A DNA stretch of 64,000 nucleotides from DATEBA01 sp035288045 (GTDB lineage Bacteria > Actinomycetota > UBA4738 > HRBIN12). A program made the position numbers and the translations under genes. The notes below the pieces were generated by a model. It did not search any database, had not been told where the DNA came from, and saw only the letters and a list, made by a program, of their open reading frames with translations. The stretch spans positions 55,715 to 119,714 of the forward strand of contig DATEBA010000005.1 in the NCBI GenBank assembly GCA_035288045.1, written 5' to 3'. Of this stretch, positions 16,275 to 25,090 are shown piece by piece (positions within the stretch are counted from its first letter, which is position 1; each line of letters begins with the position of its first letter).

Positions 16275-17433
16275 GGAGAACCCCGGGATCCTGCTGTACA
16301 CGAGGATCCGCAAGTCGCCGTACTTCTACGCCTCGCGCAAGCACGGCGTGAAGCGCTACAGCGTCTACAACCACACCTATCACCCCCGGCACTACGGCGA
16401 CCCGGTCGAGGAGTACTGGAAGCTCGTGAACGGCGTCACGCTGTGGGACGTCGGCGTCGAGAAGCAGATCCAGATCAAGGGGCCCGATGCCTTCGACCTG
16501 GCGAACACGATCGTGCCCCGCGACCTGCACAAGTGCGCGGTCGACCAGTGCAAGTACGTGTTCATCACGGCTCCCGACGGCGGGATCCTGAACGACCCGG
16601 TGCTGCTGCGCGTGGCCGAGGACGAGTTCTGGCTCTCGCTCGCTGACAGCGACGTCAACCTGTACGCGCTCGGCATCGGAGCCGCCCTGGGGATGAACGT
16701 CACGGTCGGCGAGATCGACGTCGCGCCGGTCCAGGTCCAAGGGCCGAACGCGAAGAAGGTGCTGGTCGAGCTGGTCGGCGACTCGATCCTCGAGGTGCCC
16801 TACTACGGCCTCATGAAGGCCGAGATCGACGGGATCCGCGTCGTGATCTCGCGCACCGGCTACACCGGCGAGGTCGGGTACGAGATCTACTGCCACAACG
16901 CGAGCGTCCACGGTGCGCGGCTCTGGGACCTAGTGCTGGAGGCCGGCCAGCCCCACGGTCTGGATGTGATCGGGCCGTGCCATATCCGCCGCATCGAGGG
17001 CGGCATCCTGGCCTTCGGAGCGGACATGTGGTACGAGAACAACCCCTTCGAGGTCGGCTATCACTACACGTGGATGGTCGACCTCGACCAGGAAGCCGAC
17101 TTCATGGGGAAGGAAGCTCTGAGGCGCATCAAGGAAGAGGGCGTGAACCAGAAGCTCGTCGGCGTGGACATGGGGGGCGACCCCCTCGGGACCTACATCG
17201 ACAACGAGATGATCGACTTCTTCCCCGTTCACGCGGGCGGTCGCGAAGTCGGGCGGGTGACCTCGGCTTGCTTCTCGCCCCGCCTGGAGAAGAACATCGG
17301 GTTCGCGATGCTTCCGATCGAGCACGCCGAGCTCGGGAACGCGCTCGAGGTGGACGTTCCCTCAGGAAGGGTGGCTGCGACGGTCGTCCAGATGCCGCAC
17401 TGGGATCCGACCAAGGAGATCCCCAAGCAGTAG
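16264..17433 (+). CDS. DmdA/GcvT-like tetrahydrofolate-dependent aminomethyltransferase
   Basis: GcvT-fold protein of 389 residues that would move a methyl or methylene group to tetrahydrofolate. The TTG start at 16264 is supported by GAGAGGAGG seven bases upstream and overlaps the IclR gene by 11 bases. The N-terminal half (VYNHTYHP, EYWKLVNGVTLWDV, GGILNDPVLL, FWLSLADSDV) resembles dimethylsulfoniopropionate demethylase DmdA more than classical glycine-cleavage T protein, including Asn-Asp where T proteins have Asp-Asp. It could demethylate DMSP, or more likely another N- or S-methyl compound. Immediately followed by a dimethylglycine-dehydrogenase-like flavoprotein and ETF, consistent with a demethylation pathway. 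Confidence 0.82.
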   Translation: MEVEENPGILLYTRIRKSPYFYASRKHGVKRYSVYNHTYHPRHYGDPVEEYWKLVNGVTLWDVGVEKQIQIKGPDAFDLANTIVPRDLHKCAVDQCKYVFITAPDGGILNDPVLLRVAEDEFWLSLADSDVNLYALGIGAALGMNVTVGEIDVAPVQVQGPNAKKVLVELVGDSILEVPYYGLMKAEIDGIRVVISRTGYTGEVGYEIYCHNASVHGARLWDLVLEAGQPHGLDVIGPCHIRRIEGGILAFGADMWYENNPFEVGYHYTWMVDLDQEADFMGKEALRRIKEEGVNQKLVGVDMGGDPLGTYIDNEMIDFFPVHAGGREVGRVTSACFSPRLEKNIGFAMLPIEHAELGNALEVDVPSGRVAATVVQMPHWDPTKEIPKQ

Positions 17434-17463
17434 TCCTCGAGGAGCGCTCCGAAGGAGGCGGGG

Positions 17464-19983
17464 ATGAGCGATTTGCCGGAGCGGGCGAGCATCGTCGTGG
17501 TCGGCGCGGGGATCGTGGGAAACAGCATGGCCTACCACCTTGCGCTCCTCGGGTGGCGGGACATCGTGCTGGTGGACAAGGGCCCCCTGCCCAACCCGGG
17601 CGGGTCCACCGGTCACGCCTCGAACTTCATATACCTCGTGGACCACTCCAAGGAGATGACGAGGTTCACCCTCGACAGCCTGGAGCAGTACCAGAAGCTC
17701 GGAGTCGCCACGATCTCGGGGGGGATCGAGGTGGCGCGCACGCCCGAGCGCATGGAGGAGCTCAAGCGACGCATCGCGTCGGCCAAGTCCTGGGGCATCG
17801 AGCCGGTGGAGCTGGTCACACCCTCCGAGGTCCGCGAGCTGGTTCCGTTCGTGGACGACAAGGTGATCCTCGGCGGCTTCTACACGCCGGGCGTCGCCGT
17901 CGTGGACTCTCTGCGCGCCGGAACCCTGATGCGCGAGCGAGCGCAGGAGATGGGCGCGCTCACGGTCTCGGCCTCGACTGAGGTCACCGGGATCGACGTC
18001 GCCGACGGGCGGATCGGTCGCGTCCGGACCGACAGGGGCGACGTCCAGACGGAGACGATCGTCGTCTGCTGCGGCATCTGGAGCCCGCGTATCGCCCGGA
18101 TGGCCGGCGCCTCGATCCCGCTCACGCCGGCGGTGCACCAGATGATCGACGTCGGACCGGTGCCGCTCTTCGAGGGAACCGTCGGCGAGATCGAGTACCC
18201 GATCGTCCGCGACGTCGATACGAACATGTACGAGCGCCAGCACGGCAGCGAGCTCGAGATCGGCTCCTACGCGCACCGGCCGATCCTCTGGGAGCCCGAC
18301 GACATCCCATCGATCGAGCAGTCCGCGCTTTCCCCGACCGAGCAGCCGTTCACGAAGGGCGACTTCGATCCGCAGCTCGAGGACGCGCTCGAGCTGATGC
18401 CGGAGATCCTGGGCGACGAGCGGGTCGGCGTGAAGTACGCGATCAATGGGCTCCTCTCGCTCACCCCGGACGGGATGCCGTGCCTGGGTGAGACGCCGGA
18501 GGTTCAGGGTCTGTGGTCGGCCGCGGCGATCTGGATCAAGGAGGCGCCCGGGATAGCCAAGTGCATCGGGCAGTGGATGACCGACGGGACCCCCGAGATC
18601 GACCCGCACGCGTCGGACGTCGCGCGCTTCTACCCGCACCACCGGACCAGGAAGCACGTCAAGGAGCGCTGCGCCGAGGGCTACAACAAGACCTACGGCA
18701 TCGTGCACCCGATGGAGCAGTGGAGCTCGAACCGCAACGTCCGGCTCACGCCTTTCAACGAGCGGGAGCGAGCGCTCGACGCGGTGTTCTATGAGGCGGC
18801 CGGCTGGGAGCGCCCACACTGGTACGGGTCAAACGCGGCTCTGCTCGAGGAGTACGGCGACCGCGTGATGCCCCGGGAGGCCGAGTGGGAGTCTCGGTGG
18901 TGGTCGCCGATCGTGAACGCGGAGCACCTCGCGATGCGCGAGCGTGTGGGGCTCGTCGACCTCTCGGCGTTCGCGATCTTCGACGTGACCGGTCCCGGGG
19001 CGCTCGGGTACCTCGAGGGGTTGGTCGTCAAGCAGATCGGCGTGCCAGTGGGGCGCGTCGTCTACACGCCCTTGCTCAACGCGGCCGGCGGCGTGAAGGC
19101 CGACCTCACGATCATGCGCCTTTCATCGAACGAGTTCCGCGTGGTGACCGGCGGTTTCTCCGGGATGTTCGACAAGAAGTGGTTCGTCGACCATCTCCCG
19201 GACGATGGCTCGGCGCAGCTGTTCGACGCGACCTCCGCGTGGTGCACGGCCGGTGTCTGGGGGCCGAGCGCGCGCGACCTGGTCGCCTCGGTGACCGAGG
19301 ACGACGTCTCCGGCAAGGGGTTCCCGTTCGCGACCTGCCGCCGCATCACGATCGACACGCTCGGGGTGCTCGCCTCCCGGATCTCGTACGTGGGCGAGCT
19401 TGGATGGGAGCTCCACGTGCCGATGGAGCAGGGCGCCAGCCTCTGGGACGTGCTCTGGGAGGCCGGGCGGCCGCTCGGAGTCGTGCCGGTCGGGATCGGC
19501 GTGTACGCGACGACCGCCCGCCTCGAGAAGAGCTACCGCGCGCACGGCAACGAGCTGGAGCTCGAGTACGACCTGGTCGAGGCGGGCATGGCGGGTCCGT
19601 CGCTCAAGGACGAGGACTTCGTCGGGCGCGAGGCGTACCTGAAGCAACGGGCCGGCGATCCGGCCGCGCTTCTCTGCACGCTCACGGTCGACGACCACAC
19701 GTCCTCTTCCGGCGTGAAGCGATACATGATGGGCCGCGAGCCGATTCTCTTGCCCGACGGCGACCCGATCGTGGACGCGAAGGGCAGGCGGTCATACGTC
19801 ACGAGCGCCGGCTCTGGGCCGTCGCTCGGCAAGCATCTGCTGATGGCCTACCTGCCTCCGGAGCGCGCGAAGGAAGGCGAGCGCCTCGCCGTCGAGTACT
19901 TCGGCGAGCGGTACCCGGTGACCGTGGCCGTGGTCGGCGCACGGCCGCTGTTCGACCCCGAGAACGAGCGGATGAAGCGCTGA
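17464..19983 (+). CDS. Dimethylglycine/sarcosine dehydrogenase-like flavoprotein (FAD + GcvT fusion)
   Basis: Two-part enzyme of 839 residues. The N-terminal DAO-type FAD domain begins VVVGAGIVGN (11-20). GGSTGHASNF (46-55) places His51 where dimethylglycine and sarcosine dehydrogenases attach FAD covalently. The C-terminal GcvT-like domain (about 480-835) would capture the released methylene unit on tetrahydrofolate. ATG follows GAAGGAGG. The reaction would be oxidative N-demethylation, with electrons passed to ETF, whose two genes follow directly. The methyl donor could be dimethylglycine, sarcosine or a related amine. The gene is full length. Confidence 0.87.
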   Translation: MSDLPERASIVVVGAGIVGNSMAYHLALLGWRDIVLVDKGPLPNPGGSTGHASNFIYLVDHSKEMTRFTLDSLEQYQKLGVATISGGIEVARTPERMEELKRRIASAKSWGIEPVELVTPSEVRELVPFVDDKVILGGFYTPGVAVVDSLRAGTLMRERAQEMGALTVSASTEVTGIDVADGRIGRVRTDRGDVQTETIVVCCGIWSPRIARMAGASIPLTPAVHQMIDVGPVPLFEGTVGEIEYPIVRDVDTNMYERQHGSELEIGSYAHRPILWEPDDIPSIEQSALSPTEQPFTKGDFDPQLEDALELMPEILGDERVGVKYAINGLLSLTPDGMPCLGETPEVQGLWSAAAIWIKEAPGIAKCIGQWMTDGTPEIDPHASDVARFYPHHRTRKHVKERCAEGYNKTYGIVHPMEQWSSNRNVRLTPFNERERALDAVFYEAAGWERPHWYGSNAALLEEYGDRVMPREAEWESRWWSPIVNAEHLAMRERVGLVDLSAFAIFDVTGPGALGYLEGLVVKQIGVPVGRVVYTPLLNAAGGVKADLTIMRLSSNEFRVVTGGFSGMFDKKWFVDHLPDDGSAQLFDATSAWCTAGVWGPSARDLVASVTEDDVSGKGFPFATCRRITIDTLGVLASRISYVGELGWELHVPMEQGASLWDVLWEAGRPLGVVPVGIGVYATTARLEKSYRAHGNELELEYDLVEAGMAGPSLKDEDFVGREAYLKQRAGDPAALLCTLTVDDHTSSSGVKRYMMGREPILLPDGDPIVDAKGRRSYVTSAGSGPSLGKHLLMAYLPPERAKEGERLAVEYFGERYPVTVAVVGARPLFDPENERMKR

Positions 19984-19984
19984 C

Positions 19985-20737
19985 GTGAACGTCCTGGTCT
20001 GCGTGAAGCGAGTCCCCGTCACCGGCGGACGTATCACCCTCACTCCCGACGAACGAGAGATCGACACCAAGTTCCTCGGCTTCACCGTCAGCCCGCACGA
20101 GGAGTGCGCCGTCGAGGAGGCGGTCCGGATCGTCGAGGCAGGGGGCGGTAGCTCGACCGTGCTGACCCTCGGCACTCCTGAGTCGGAGGAGCAGCTGCGG
20201 GACGCGCTGGCGATCGGGATCGCCGAGGCGATCCTGCTCGAGACCGGCGGAGCCGAGTGGGATCCGGGGGCGACCGCCGCCGCGATAGCCGAGACCGTCC
20301 GCGATCGCGGGTTCGACCTGCTCCTGTTCGGCAACGAGGCAGCCGACACCGGCGACTACCAGGTCGCTGTGCGTGTGGCGCACTTGCTTGGAGTGCCTTG
20401 CGTGACCGGGGTGAAGCGCCTCGAGGTGCGGGATGGGGCGGCGCTCGCACTCCGCGAGGCCGCAGGCGGTTGGGAGGTCTTCGAGCTGCCGCTCCCCGCG
20501 GTGGTCTCCGTCAAGGAGGGCATCAACCTGCCCAGGTACCCGTCGATGCCCGGCAGACTCCGTGCCAAGAAGAAGGACATCGAACGTCTCGCGCCCGAGC
20601 CTCCCGCGGCGGAGCTCGAGATGGTCCGCCTCCGGCTCCCCGAGGCGGCCGACAAGCAGGTCGAGGTCATCGGCGAGGGGCCGGACGCGGCCCCAAGGGT
20701 GGTCGAGATGCTCCGGGAGATCGGGGTCGTCTCGTGA
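19985..20737 (+). CDS. etfB: Electron transfer flavoprotein beta subunit
   Basis: ETF small subunit (FixA family), 250 residues, beginning MNVLVCVKRVPVTGG. Segments such as LLFGNEAADTGDYQVAVRVAHLLGVPCVTGV and VSVKEGINLPRYPS are characteristic. It binds AMP and pairs with EtfA to carry electrons from dehydrogenases to the quinone pool. The GTG start follows the dehydrogenase stop by one base, and the end overlaps etfA as GTGA. Its placement suggests service to the dimethylglycine-dehydrogenase-like enzyme, though the two acyl-CoA dehydrogenases in the window could also use it. No ETF:quinone oxidoreductase is seen here. Confidence 0.92.
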   Translation: MNVLVCVKRVPVTGGRITLTPDEREIDTKFLGFTVSPHEECAVEEAVRIVEAGGGSSTVLTLGTPESEEQLRDALAIGIAEAILLETGGAEWDPGATAAAIAETVRDRGFDLLLFGNEAADTGDYQVAVRVAHLLGVPCVTGVKRLEVRDGAALALREAAGGWEVFELPLPAVVSVKEGINLPRYPSMPGRLRAKKKDIERLAPEPPAAELEMVRLRLPEAADKQVEVIGEGPDAAPRVVEMLREIGVVS

Positions 20738-21705
20738 TCCTCTGCATGGTCGAGCACGACCGCGGTGAGCTGAACGAGATCTCACTCCAGGCACTTACGT
20801 TCGGTCGCGGGCTCGCGGAGCGACTCGACGTGCCCCTCGACGCCGTCGTCGTGGGCGAGGCCGGTCGAGTTCTCGTTGGGTCGCTTGGTCCGTTCGGTGT
20901 CTCCACCGTGCACCTCGCCGCCCACGAGCGGCTCGACGACTACGCGCCGATCGCCTGGGGGCGGAGCGTGGCGGAGCTGGTCTCGTCGCTCGGGCCGGAG
21001 GCGGTTCTGGCCGCTGGGACCGATCGAGGGAACGAGGTCATGGCCCACGCTGCCGCGATGTCATCTCTCCCGATGGCGGCGAACGTCGTCGCGGCGGAGC
21101 CCGGCGACCCTTGGCTCGTCACGCGGGTCAGGTGGGGCGGGAGCCTCCTCGAGGAGGCCCGCGTGCACGGTGCTGCGAAGCTGCTGACGGTTGCCCCCCA
21201 TGTCGTGCGGGCGGATGAGACGACGCCCTCGCAACCCGAGGTGGTCGAGTTCGCGCCGGCGCTGACCGATGGGGATCTGCTCGTTCGCGTCGTCGATCGC
21301 GTCGCGGCCGAGACGGGGAAGGTCGCGCTCCCGACGGCCCGCGTGGTCGTCGGCGGCGGCCGAGGCGTCGGCAGCGCCGAGGGGTTCGTAGTCCTGGAGG
21401 AGCTGGCGGAGCTGCTCGGGGCAGCGGTGGGGTGCTCACGCGTAGTCACGAGCCTCGGCTGGCGCCCGCACACCGACCAGGTCGGCCAGACCGGAACCCG
21501 GATCGCTCCCGACCTATACATCGCGTGCGGCATCAGCGGAGCCATCCAGCACATGGTCGGGGCCAAGGCCGCGAAGAAGATCCTCGCGATCAACATGGAT
21601 CGAGACGCGCCGATCATGGTGCAGGCCGACTACGCGGTGATCGGCGACCTCCACGCGGTGCTTCCCGCCGTCGTGCAGGAGCTCCGCAAGGCCGGCGGCG
21701 CCTGA
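20734..21705 (+). CDS. etfA: Electron transfer flavoprotein alpha subunit
   Basis: ETF large subunit (FixB family), 323 residues. The C-terminal FAD-binding domain is clear: VGGGRGVGSAEGF, then GQTGTRIAPDLYIACGISG at 251-269 and QHMVGAKAAKKILAIN. GTG start overlaps the etfB stop (GTGA), ensuring equal synthesis of the subunits. The protein is soluble and receives electrons from flavin dehydrogenases. The gene ends 26 bases before an amidase, which may be the last gene of the operon. Confidence 0.92.
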   Translation: MILCMVEHDRGELNEISLQALTFGRGLAERLDVPLDAVVVGEAGRVLVGSLGPFGVSTVHLAAHERLDDYAPIAWGRSVAELVSSLGPEAVLAAGTDRGNEVMAHAAAMSSLPMAANVVAAEPGDPWLVTRVRWGGSLLEEARVHGAAKLLTVAPHVVRADETTPSQPEVVEFAPALTDGDLLVRVVDRVAAETGKVALPTARVVVGGGRGVGSAEGFVVLEELAELLGAAVGCSRVVTSLGWRPHTDQVGQTGTRIAPDLYIACGISGAIQHMVGAKAAKKILAINMDRDAPIMVQADYAVIGDLHAVLPAVVQELRKAGGA

Positions 21706-21731
21706 CGTCGGCGCTGCGGTAGGGTCCCGAC

Positions 21732-23150
21732 GTGAACGAGCTCTCCTCCGTGGCCGCCGTGGACGCGCTCCGGGCGTTCCGGGAGCGATCGCTCTCGCCC
21801 GTCGAGCTCCTCGAGGCGGTGATCGCCCGCGCGGAGGCCGTCGAGCCGACCCTGAACGCCTTCTCCGAGACCCGCTTCGACGAGGCGCTGGTGCAGGCGA
21901 AGGAGGCGGAAGCGCGGTATCAGAAGGGCGGGCGCGTGCGTCCGCTCGAGGGCTTGCCGGTTGCCCTGAAGGACGAGGCCGAGGTGAAGGGATGGAAGGC
22001 GACCTTCGGCTCGCTCGCCTTCCGCGACCAGATCGCCGACCACACCGCGCCGGTCGCATGGCGGATCCTGCGGAGCGGGGCGATCGTGCACGCGCGGACG
22101 ACGACCCCGGAGTTCTCCTGCGCGCCCTACACGCACTCCCGACTCTGGGGCGTCACCCGGAACCCCTGGAATCCGGAGTTCGCCGTCGGGGGCTCTTCGG
22201 GCGGCTCGGGCGCCGCGCTCGCCGCGGGGACGGCCGCGCTCGCGAGCGGCTCGGACATCGGCGGTTCGATTCGGATCCCCGCGTCGTTCAACGGCGTCGT
22301 CGGGTTCAAGCCGCCGCACGGGCGCGTCCCGGTGGAACCACCGTTCAACCTCGATCAGTACTGCCACGAGGGGCCGCTCGCGCGCACGGTCGCCGACTGC
22401 GCGCTGCTGGAGAACGTGATGGCCGGGCCGCACCCGCGCGACGTCACGTCCCTCCGTCCGAAGATCCGGATCCCGCCTGAGCTGAAGGGGATCGAGGGGT
22501 GGCGGATCGGGCTGTCGCTCGACCTGGGCGGCTACCGGGTCGACGACGAGGTCGCGAAGCGGACGCTCGAGGCCGCGGACGCGCTCCGGGAGGCCGGCGC
22601 GATCGTCGAGGAGGTCGCGATCGGGTGGGACCTCGAGGCGATCGTGCGGTCGGCCCGGATCCACTTCGGGGCGATCTTCGGCGCGGAGATTGGCGAGGTC
22701 GCCGCCGAGCACCGCGAGCTCCTCACCGAGTACGCCCTCGCGTTCGCCGAGGAGGCCGCGGCCGTGCCGCCGGGAGCGTTCCTCGAGGGGCTCCGGCTGG
22801 AGGCCGAGATCTACGCGCACCTCGGGCGATCGCTGCAGCGCTACCGGGCGCTCGTCTGCCCGACGATGGCCGTGACAGGGTTCGCCGCAGGCGACGATTA
22901 CCTGGGGCGAACGAGAGAGGACGGCGGGCCGCTCGACCGGCAGTTCGACGCGTGCATGACGGTGCCGTTCAACGTTTGCAGCCGGTGCCCGGTTCTCGCG
23001 GTCCCGTCGGGGTTCGCGTCCAACGGTGTGCCTACCGGCATCCAGGTCGTCGGCCGGACCTTCGACGATGTGGGGGTCTTCCGGATCGGCGCCGCTCTGG
23101 AACGTGTCCGCCCCTGGCTCGACGCGCCCGAGCGCCGCCCGCGGATCTGA
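21732..23150 (+). CDS. Amidase-signature family hydrolase
   Basis: Amide hydrolase of 472 residues. The Ser-cisSer-Lys triad is intact: Lys80 in PVALKD, Ser155 in GGSSGGSG and the nucleophile Ser179 in DIGGSIRIPA. The family includes GatA, but no gatB or gatC is near, so a catabolic amidase is more likely. GTG start has no strong ribosome site, and TAGGGT nine bases upstream might serve as a -10. It follows etfA by 26 bases and may release an amine or acid used by the flavoproteins of the same operon. Substrate is unknown. Confidence 0.87.
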   Translation: MNELSSVAAVDALRAFRERSLSPVELLEAVIARAEAVEPTLNAFSETRFDEALVQAKEAEARYQKGGRVRPLEGLPVALKDEAEVKGWKATFGSLAFRDQIADHTAPVAWRILRSGAIVHARTTTPEFSCAPYTHSRLWGVTRNPWNPEFAVGGSSGGSGAALAAGTAALASGSDIGGSIRIPASFNGVVGFKPPHGRVPVEPPFNLDQYCHEGPLARTVADCALLENVMAGPHPRDVTSLRPKIRIPPELKGIEGWRIGLSLDLGGYRVDDEVAKRTLEAADALREAGAIVEEVAIGWDLEAIVRSARIHFGAIFGAEIGEVAAEHRELLTEYALAFAEEAAAVPPGAFLEGLRLEAEIYAHLGRSLQRYRALVCPTMAVTGFAAGDDYLGRTREDGGPLDRQFDACMTVPFNVCSRCPVLAVPSGFASNGVPTGIQVVGRTFDDVGVFRIGAALERVRPWLDAPERRPRI

Positions 23151-23163
23151 CCTGCGTGTCGGT

Positions 23164-23177
23164 GCCTCGTGCGAGGC
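23164..23177 (+). terminator. Small hairpin after the amidase
   Basis: GCCTCG (23164-23169) and CGAGGC (23172-23177) pair around TG, 13 bases past the amidase stop. It could end the IclR operon transcript before the toxin-antitoxin pair; there is no T-run. Confidence 0.3.
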
Positions 23178-23221
23178 TCTGCTCCGGCCCAGTTTGACTT
23201 AGCTAAAGGAGTTAGTCCACA

Positions 23222-23458
23222 ATGACCGTCGTGGACCAGGTGAACGTGCATGACGCGAAGACGCACCTCTCCAAGCTGCTGGCCCGCGTGGAGAGGGGGG
23301 AGGAGATCGTGCTGGCGCGCGCCGGTAAGCCTGTGGCCAAGCTCGTCCCTATCGCGCGTCTCGAGCGCCGTCCATCGGGTTTCGCGAAGGGAACCATCTG
23401 GATCTCCGACGACTTCGACGATCCTCTCCCCCCAGAGTTCTGGTTCGGAAGCGATTGA
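23222..23458 (+). CDS. Phd/YefM-family antitoxin
   Basis: Antitoxin of 78 residues. The N-terminal segment (VNVHDAKTHLSKLLARVERGEEIVLARAGKPVAKLVPI, about 7-45) is the typical Phd/YefM DNA-binding fold. The acidic and aromatic C-terminus (SDDFDDPLPPEFWFG) would wrap and inhibit the toxin. ATG has an AAAGGAG ribosome site. The 25 bases upstream are AT-rich compared with the window and hold the palindrome TTAGCTAA (23199-23206) beside TTGACT, a plausible autoregulatory operator. The stop overlaps the toxin start as TTGA. Confidence 0.88.
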   Translation: MTVVDQVNVHDAKTHLSKLLARVERGEEIVLARAGKPVAKLVPIARLERRPSGFAKGTIWISDDFDDPLPPEFWFGSD

Positions 23459-23841
23459 GGCTGCTCCTCGACACGCACGTCTTTCTCTGGTGGATCGGTG
23501 AGGACGACCAGCTGCCGCGCCCCATCTGGGAGGCGATCGGCGACCCTAACAACCAAGCGCTCCTCAGCGCGGCGGCCGCCTGGGAGATCGTCGTCAAGGC
23601 CGGCGGCGGCCGCCTCCGCCTGATGGAGCCGCCAGAGGAGCTCCTGCCTCGAGGGATCGACCGGGCGCGTCTGATCATGCTGCCTGTCGAGCTCCGTCAC
23701 GTGCTGCGACTCGCGTCGCTGCCCCCGATCCACGCGGACCCTTTCGATCGGATGCTCGTTGCGCAGGCGCTCGAGGACGGCCTCACGCTCGTCACCGGCG
23801 ATCCCGTCGTGCAGTCCTACGGCGTTGACTTCATCTGGTAG
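23455..23841 (+). CDS. PIN-domain toxin (VapC-like ribonuclease)
   Basis: PIN nuclease of 128 residues starting at a TTG that overlaps the antitoxin stop. The four acidic metal ligands are present: Asp6 (LLLDTH), Glu44 (AAWEIVVK), Asp98 (ADPFDRM) and Asp116 (VTGD). It would cleave RNA, often tRNA or rRNA, when released from the antitoxin. Full length, so the pair should be active. The unit sits between two catabolic operons and may be a recent insertion. Confidence 0.9.
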   Translation: MRLLLDTHVFLWWIGEDDQLPRPIWEAIGDPNNQALLSAAAAWEIVVKAGGGRLRLMEPPEELLPRGIDRARLIMLPVELRHVLRLASLPPIHADPFDRMLVAQALEDGLTLVTGDPVVQSYGVDFIW

Positions 23842-23853
23842 CTCCGCCTCGTT

Positions 23854-23881
23854 CTGAACAGTCGTTCAGTCCGAGGATATG
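23854..23881 (+). promoter_or_regulatory. Promoter with TetR-type operator for acyl-CoA dehydrogenase 1
   Basis: CTGAAC-AGTC-GTTCAG (23854-23869) is a palindrome with 6-bp arms. CTGAAC can also act as the -35, with GATATG (23876-23881) as -10 after 16 bases. The core TGAACAGTCGTTCA matches 12 of 14 bases of the site at 36876-36889 read on the minus strand. A TetR gene lies downstream at 25091 and is the likeliest regulator. The ATG at 23879 falls in the -10, supporting the start at 23906. Confidence 0.55.
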
Positions 23882-23905
23882 CTGCGCGCACGGAGGTGGT
23901 CGCCC

Positions 23906-25078
23906 ATGTTCCCCATGACCGACGAGGACCGCGAGATCCAGGCCAGGACCCGCCGATTCGTGGACGAGGAGCTGATCCCACACGAGGTCGAGGCCGAGAT
24001 GAACGACGGCGAGCTTCCTGTGGAGGTGGTCGAGGCCCAGAAGCGAAAGCTCCACGCCCTGGGTCTGCACGCGGTCAACATGCCGCGCGACCTCGGCGGC
24101 GCCGGGCTAACGACGTTCCAGCAGGTCCTGGTCTCCGAGCAGATCGGAAGGGTGACCAACGGCCTCGGTTGGGTGCTGCACACGGGTCCCGAGTGGGCGA
24201 TCGAGGCCCTGAACGAGGACCAGATCGAGCGGTTCCTGAAGCCGATAGTCTCCGGCGAGCGAAGCGAGTGCTACGCGATCACCGAGGCCGGTGCCGGCTC
24301 CGACGTCGATGCGATCGAGGCGACGGCTCGCCGCGACGGCGACGAGTACGTGCTGAACGGCACGAAGTGGCACGTGACCTCGTACAACAGGGCCAATACC
24401 GTCTTCTTCCAGGCCAAGCTCGTCGGTGGCGAGCACGAGGGCTCGCACAGCCTGTTCGTGCTCGACACCCCCTGGGAGGGGGTATCCGTGGTCCGCGTGC
24501 CCGCCTACTCCCACACTTACTCGCACCACCATCCGATCGTCGAGTTCAAGGACGTGCGCGTCCCCGTCGCCAACCGGATCGGGGAGGAGGGCGACGGCAT
24601 GCAGTTCACGCAGGCCTGGTTCCGCTACGAGCGGCTGATGATCGCGGCGCGCTCGTGCGGCGCCGCCGAGCGGCTGATCGAGGAGGCCACAGCCTTCGCG
24701 AGGCGCCGGGTGCAGTTCGAGCGGCCGATCATCGAGTTCCAGGCGATCGCCCACATGCTCGCTGATTCGCTGACCGAGCTTTGGGCCGCACGGCTCATGA
24801 CCTACCGCACCGCGGAGGGGATCGACGAGGGACTCGACGTCAAGATCCAGCACGCGCACTCCTCCATGGCCAAGGTGTATGCGAGCGAGATGGCCAATCG
24901 CGTCGCCGATCGCGCCGTGCAGATCTTCGGCGGCCGCGGATACATGCGCGAGAACGTCGCGGAGCGGTTCTACCGCGAGGTGCGGGTCGACCGGATCTGG
25001 GAAGGAACGTCGGAGATCCAGCGGAACATCATCGCCGCGCAGCTGCAGAAGCGCGGCGTTCGAACGCTGGTCGGGTGA
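23906..25078 (+). CDS. Acyl-CoA dehydrogenase, copy 1
   Basis: FAD-dependent acyl-CoA dehydrogenase of 390 residues, normal family length. CYAITEAGAGSD and FGGRGYMREN are the usual substrate and FAD segments. The catalytic base is Glu366 in RIWEGTSEIQR, the position used by short/medium-chain enzymes. ATG at 23906 follows GGAGG by nine bases. Electrons would go to ETF. Upstream lies a TGAAC-N4-GTTCA operator; downstream and convergent is a TetR regulator. Paralog at 36910. Acyl chain specificity is unknown. Confidence 0.92.
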   Translation: MFPMTDEDREIQARTRRFVDEELIPHEVEAEMNDGELPVEVVEAQKRKLHALGLHAVNMPRDLGGAGLTTFQQVLVSEQIGRVTNGLGWVLHTGPEWAIEALNEDQIERFLKPIVSGERSECYAITEAGAGSDVDAIEATARRDGDEYVLNGTKWHVTSYNRANTVFFQAKLVGGEHEGSHSLFVLDTPWEGVSVVRVPAYSHTYSHHHPIVEFKDVRVPVANRIGEEGDGMQFTQAWFRYERLMIAARSCGAAERLIEEATAFARRRVQFERPIIEFQAIAHMLADSLTELWAARLMTYRTAEGIDEGLDVKIQHAHSSMAKVYASEMANRVADRAVQIFGGRGYMRENVAERFYREVRVDRIWEGTSEIQRNIIAAQLQKRGVRTLVG

Positions 25079-25090
25079 GGCGGGAGCCGA

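Noticed and set aside
21732..23150. GatA subunit of the Glu-tRNA amidotransferase
   Set aside because: No gatB or gatC nearby and the gene sits in a catabolic operon; a general amidase is more likely.
23855..23868. SOS (LexA) box, since GAAC-N4-GTTC fits the Gram-positive consensus
   Set aside because: Genes are metabolic and a TetR repressor is adjacent; a near-copy precedes another metabolic gene. LexA binding is not excluded but less likely.
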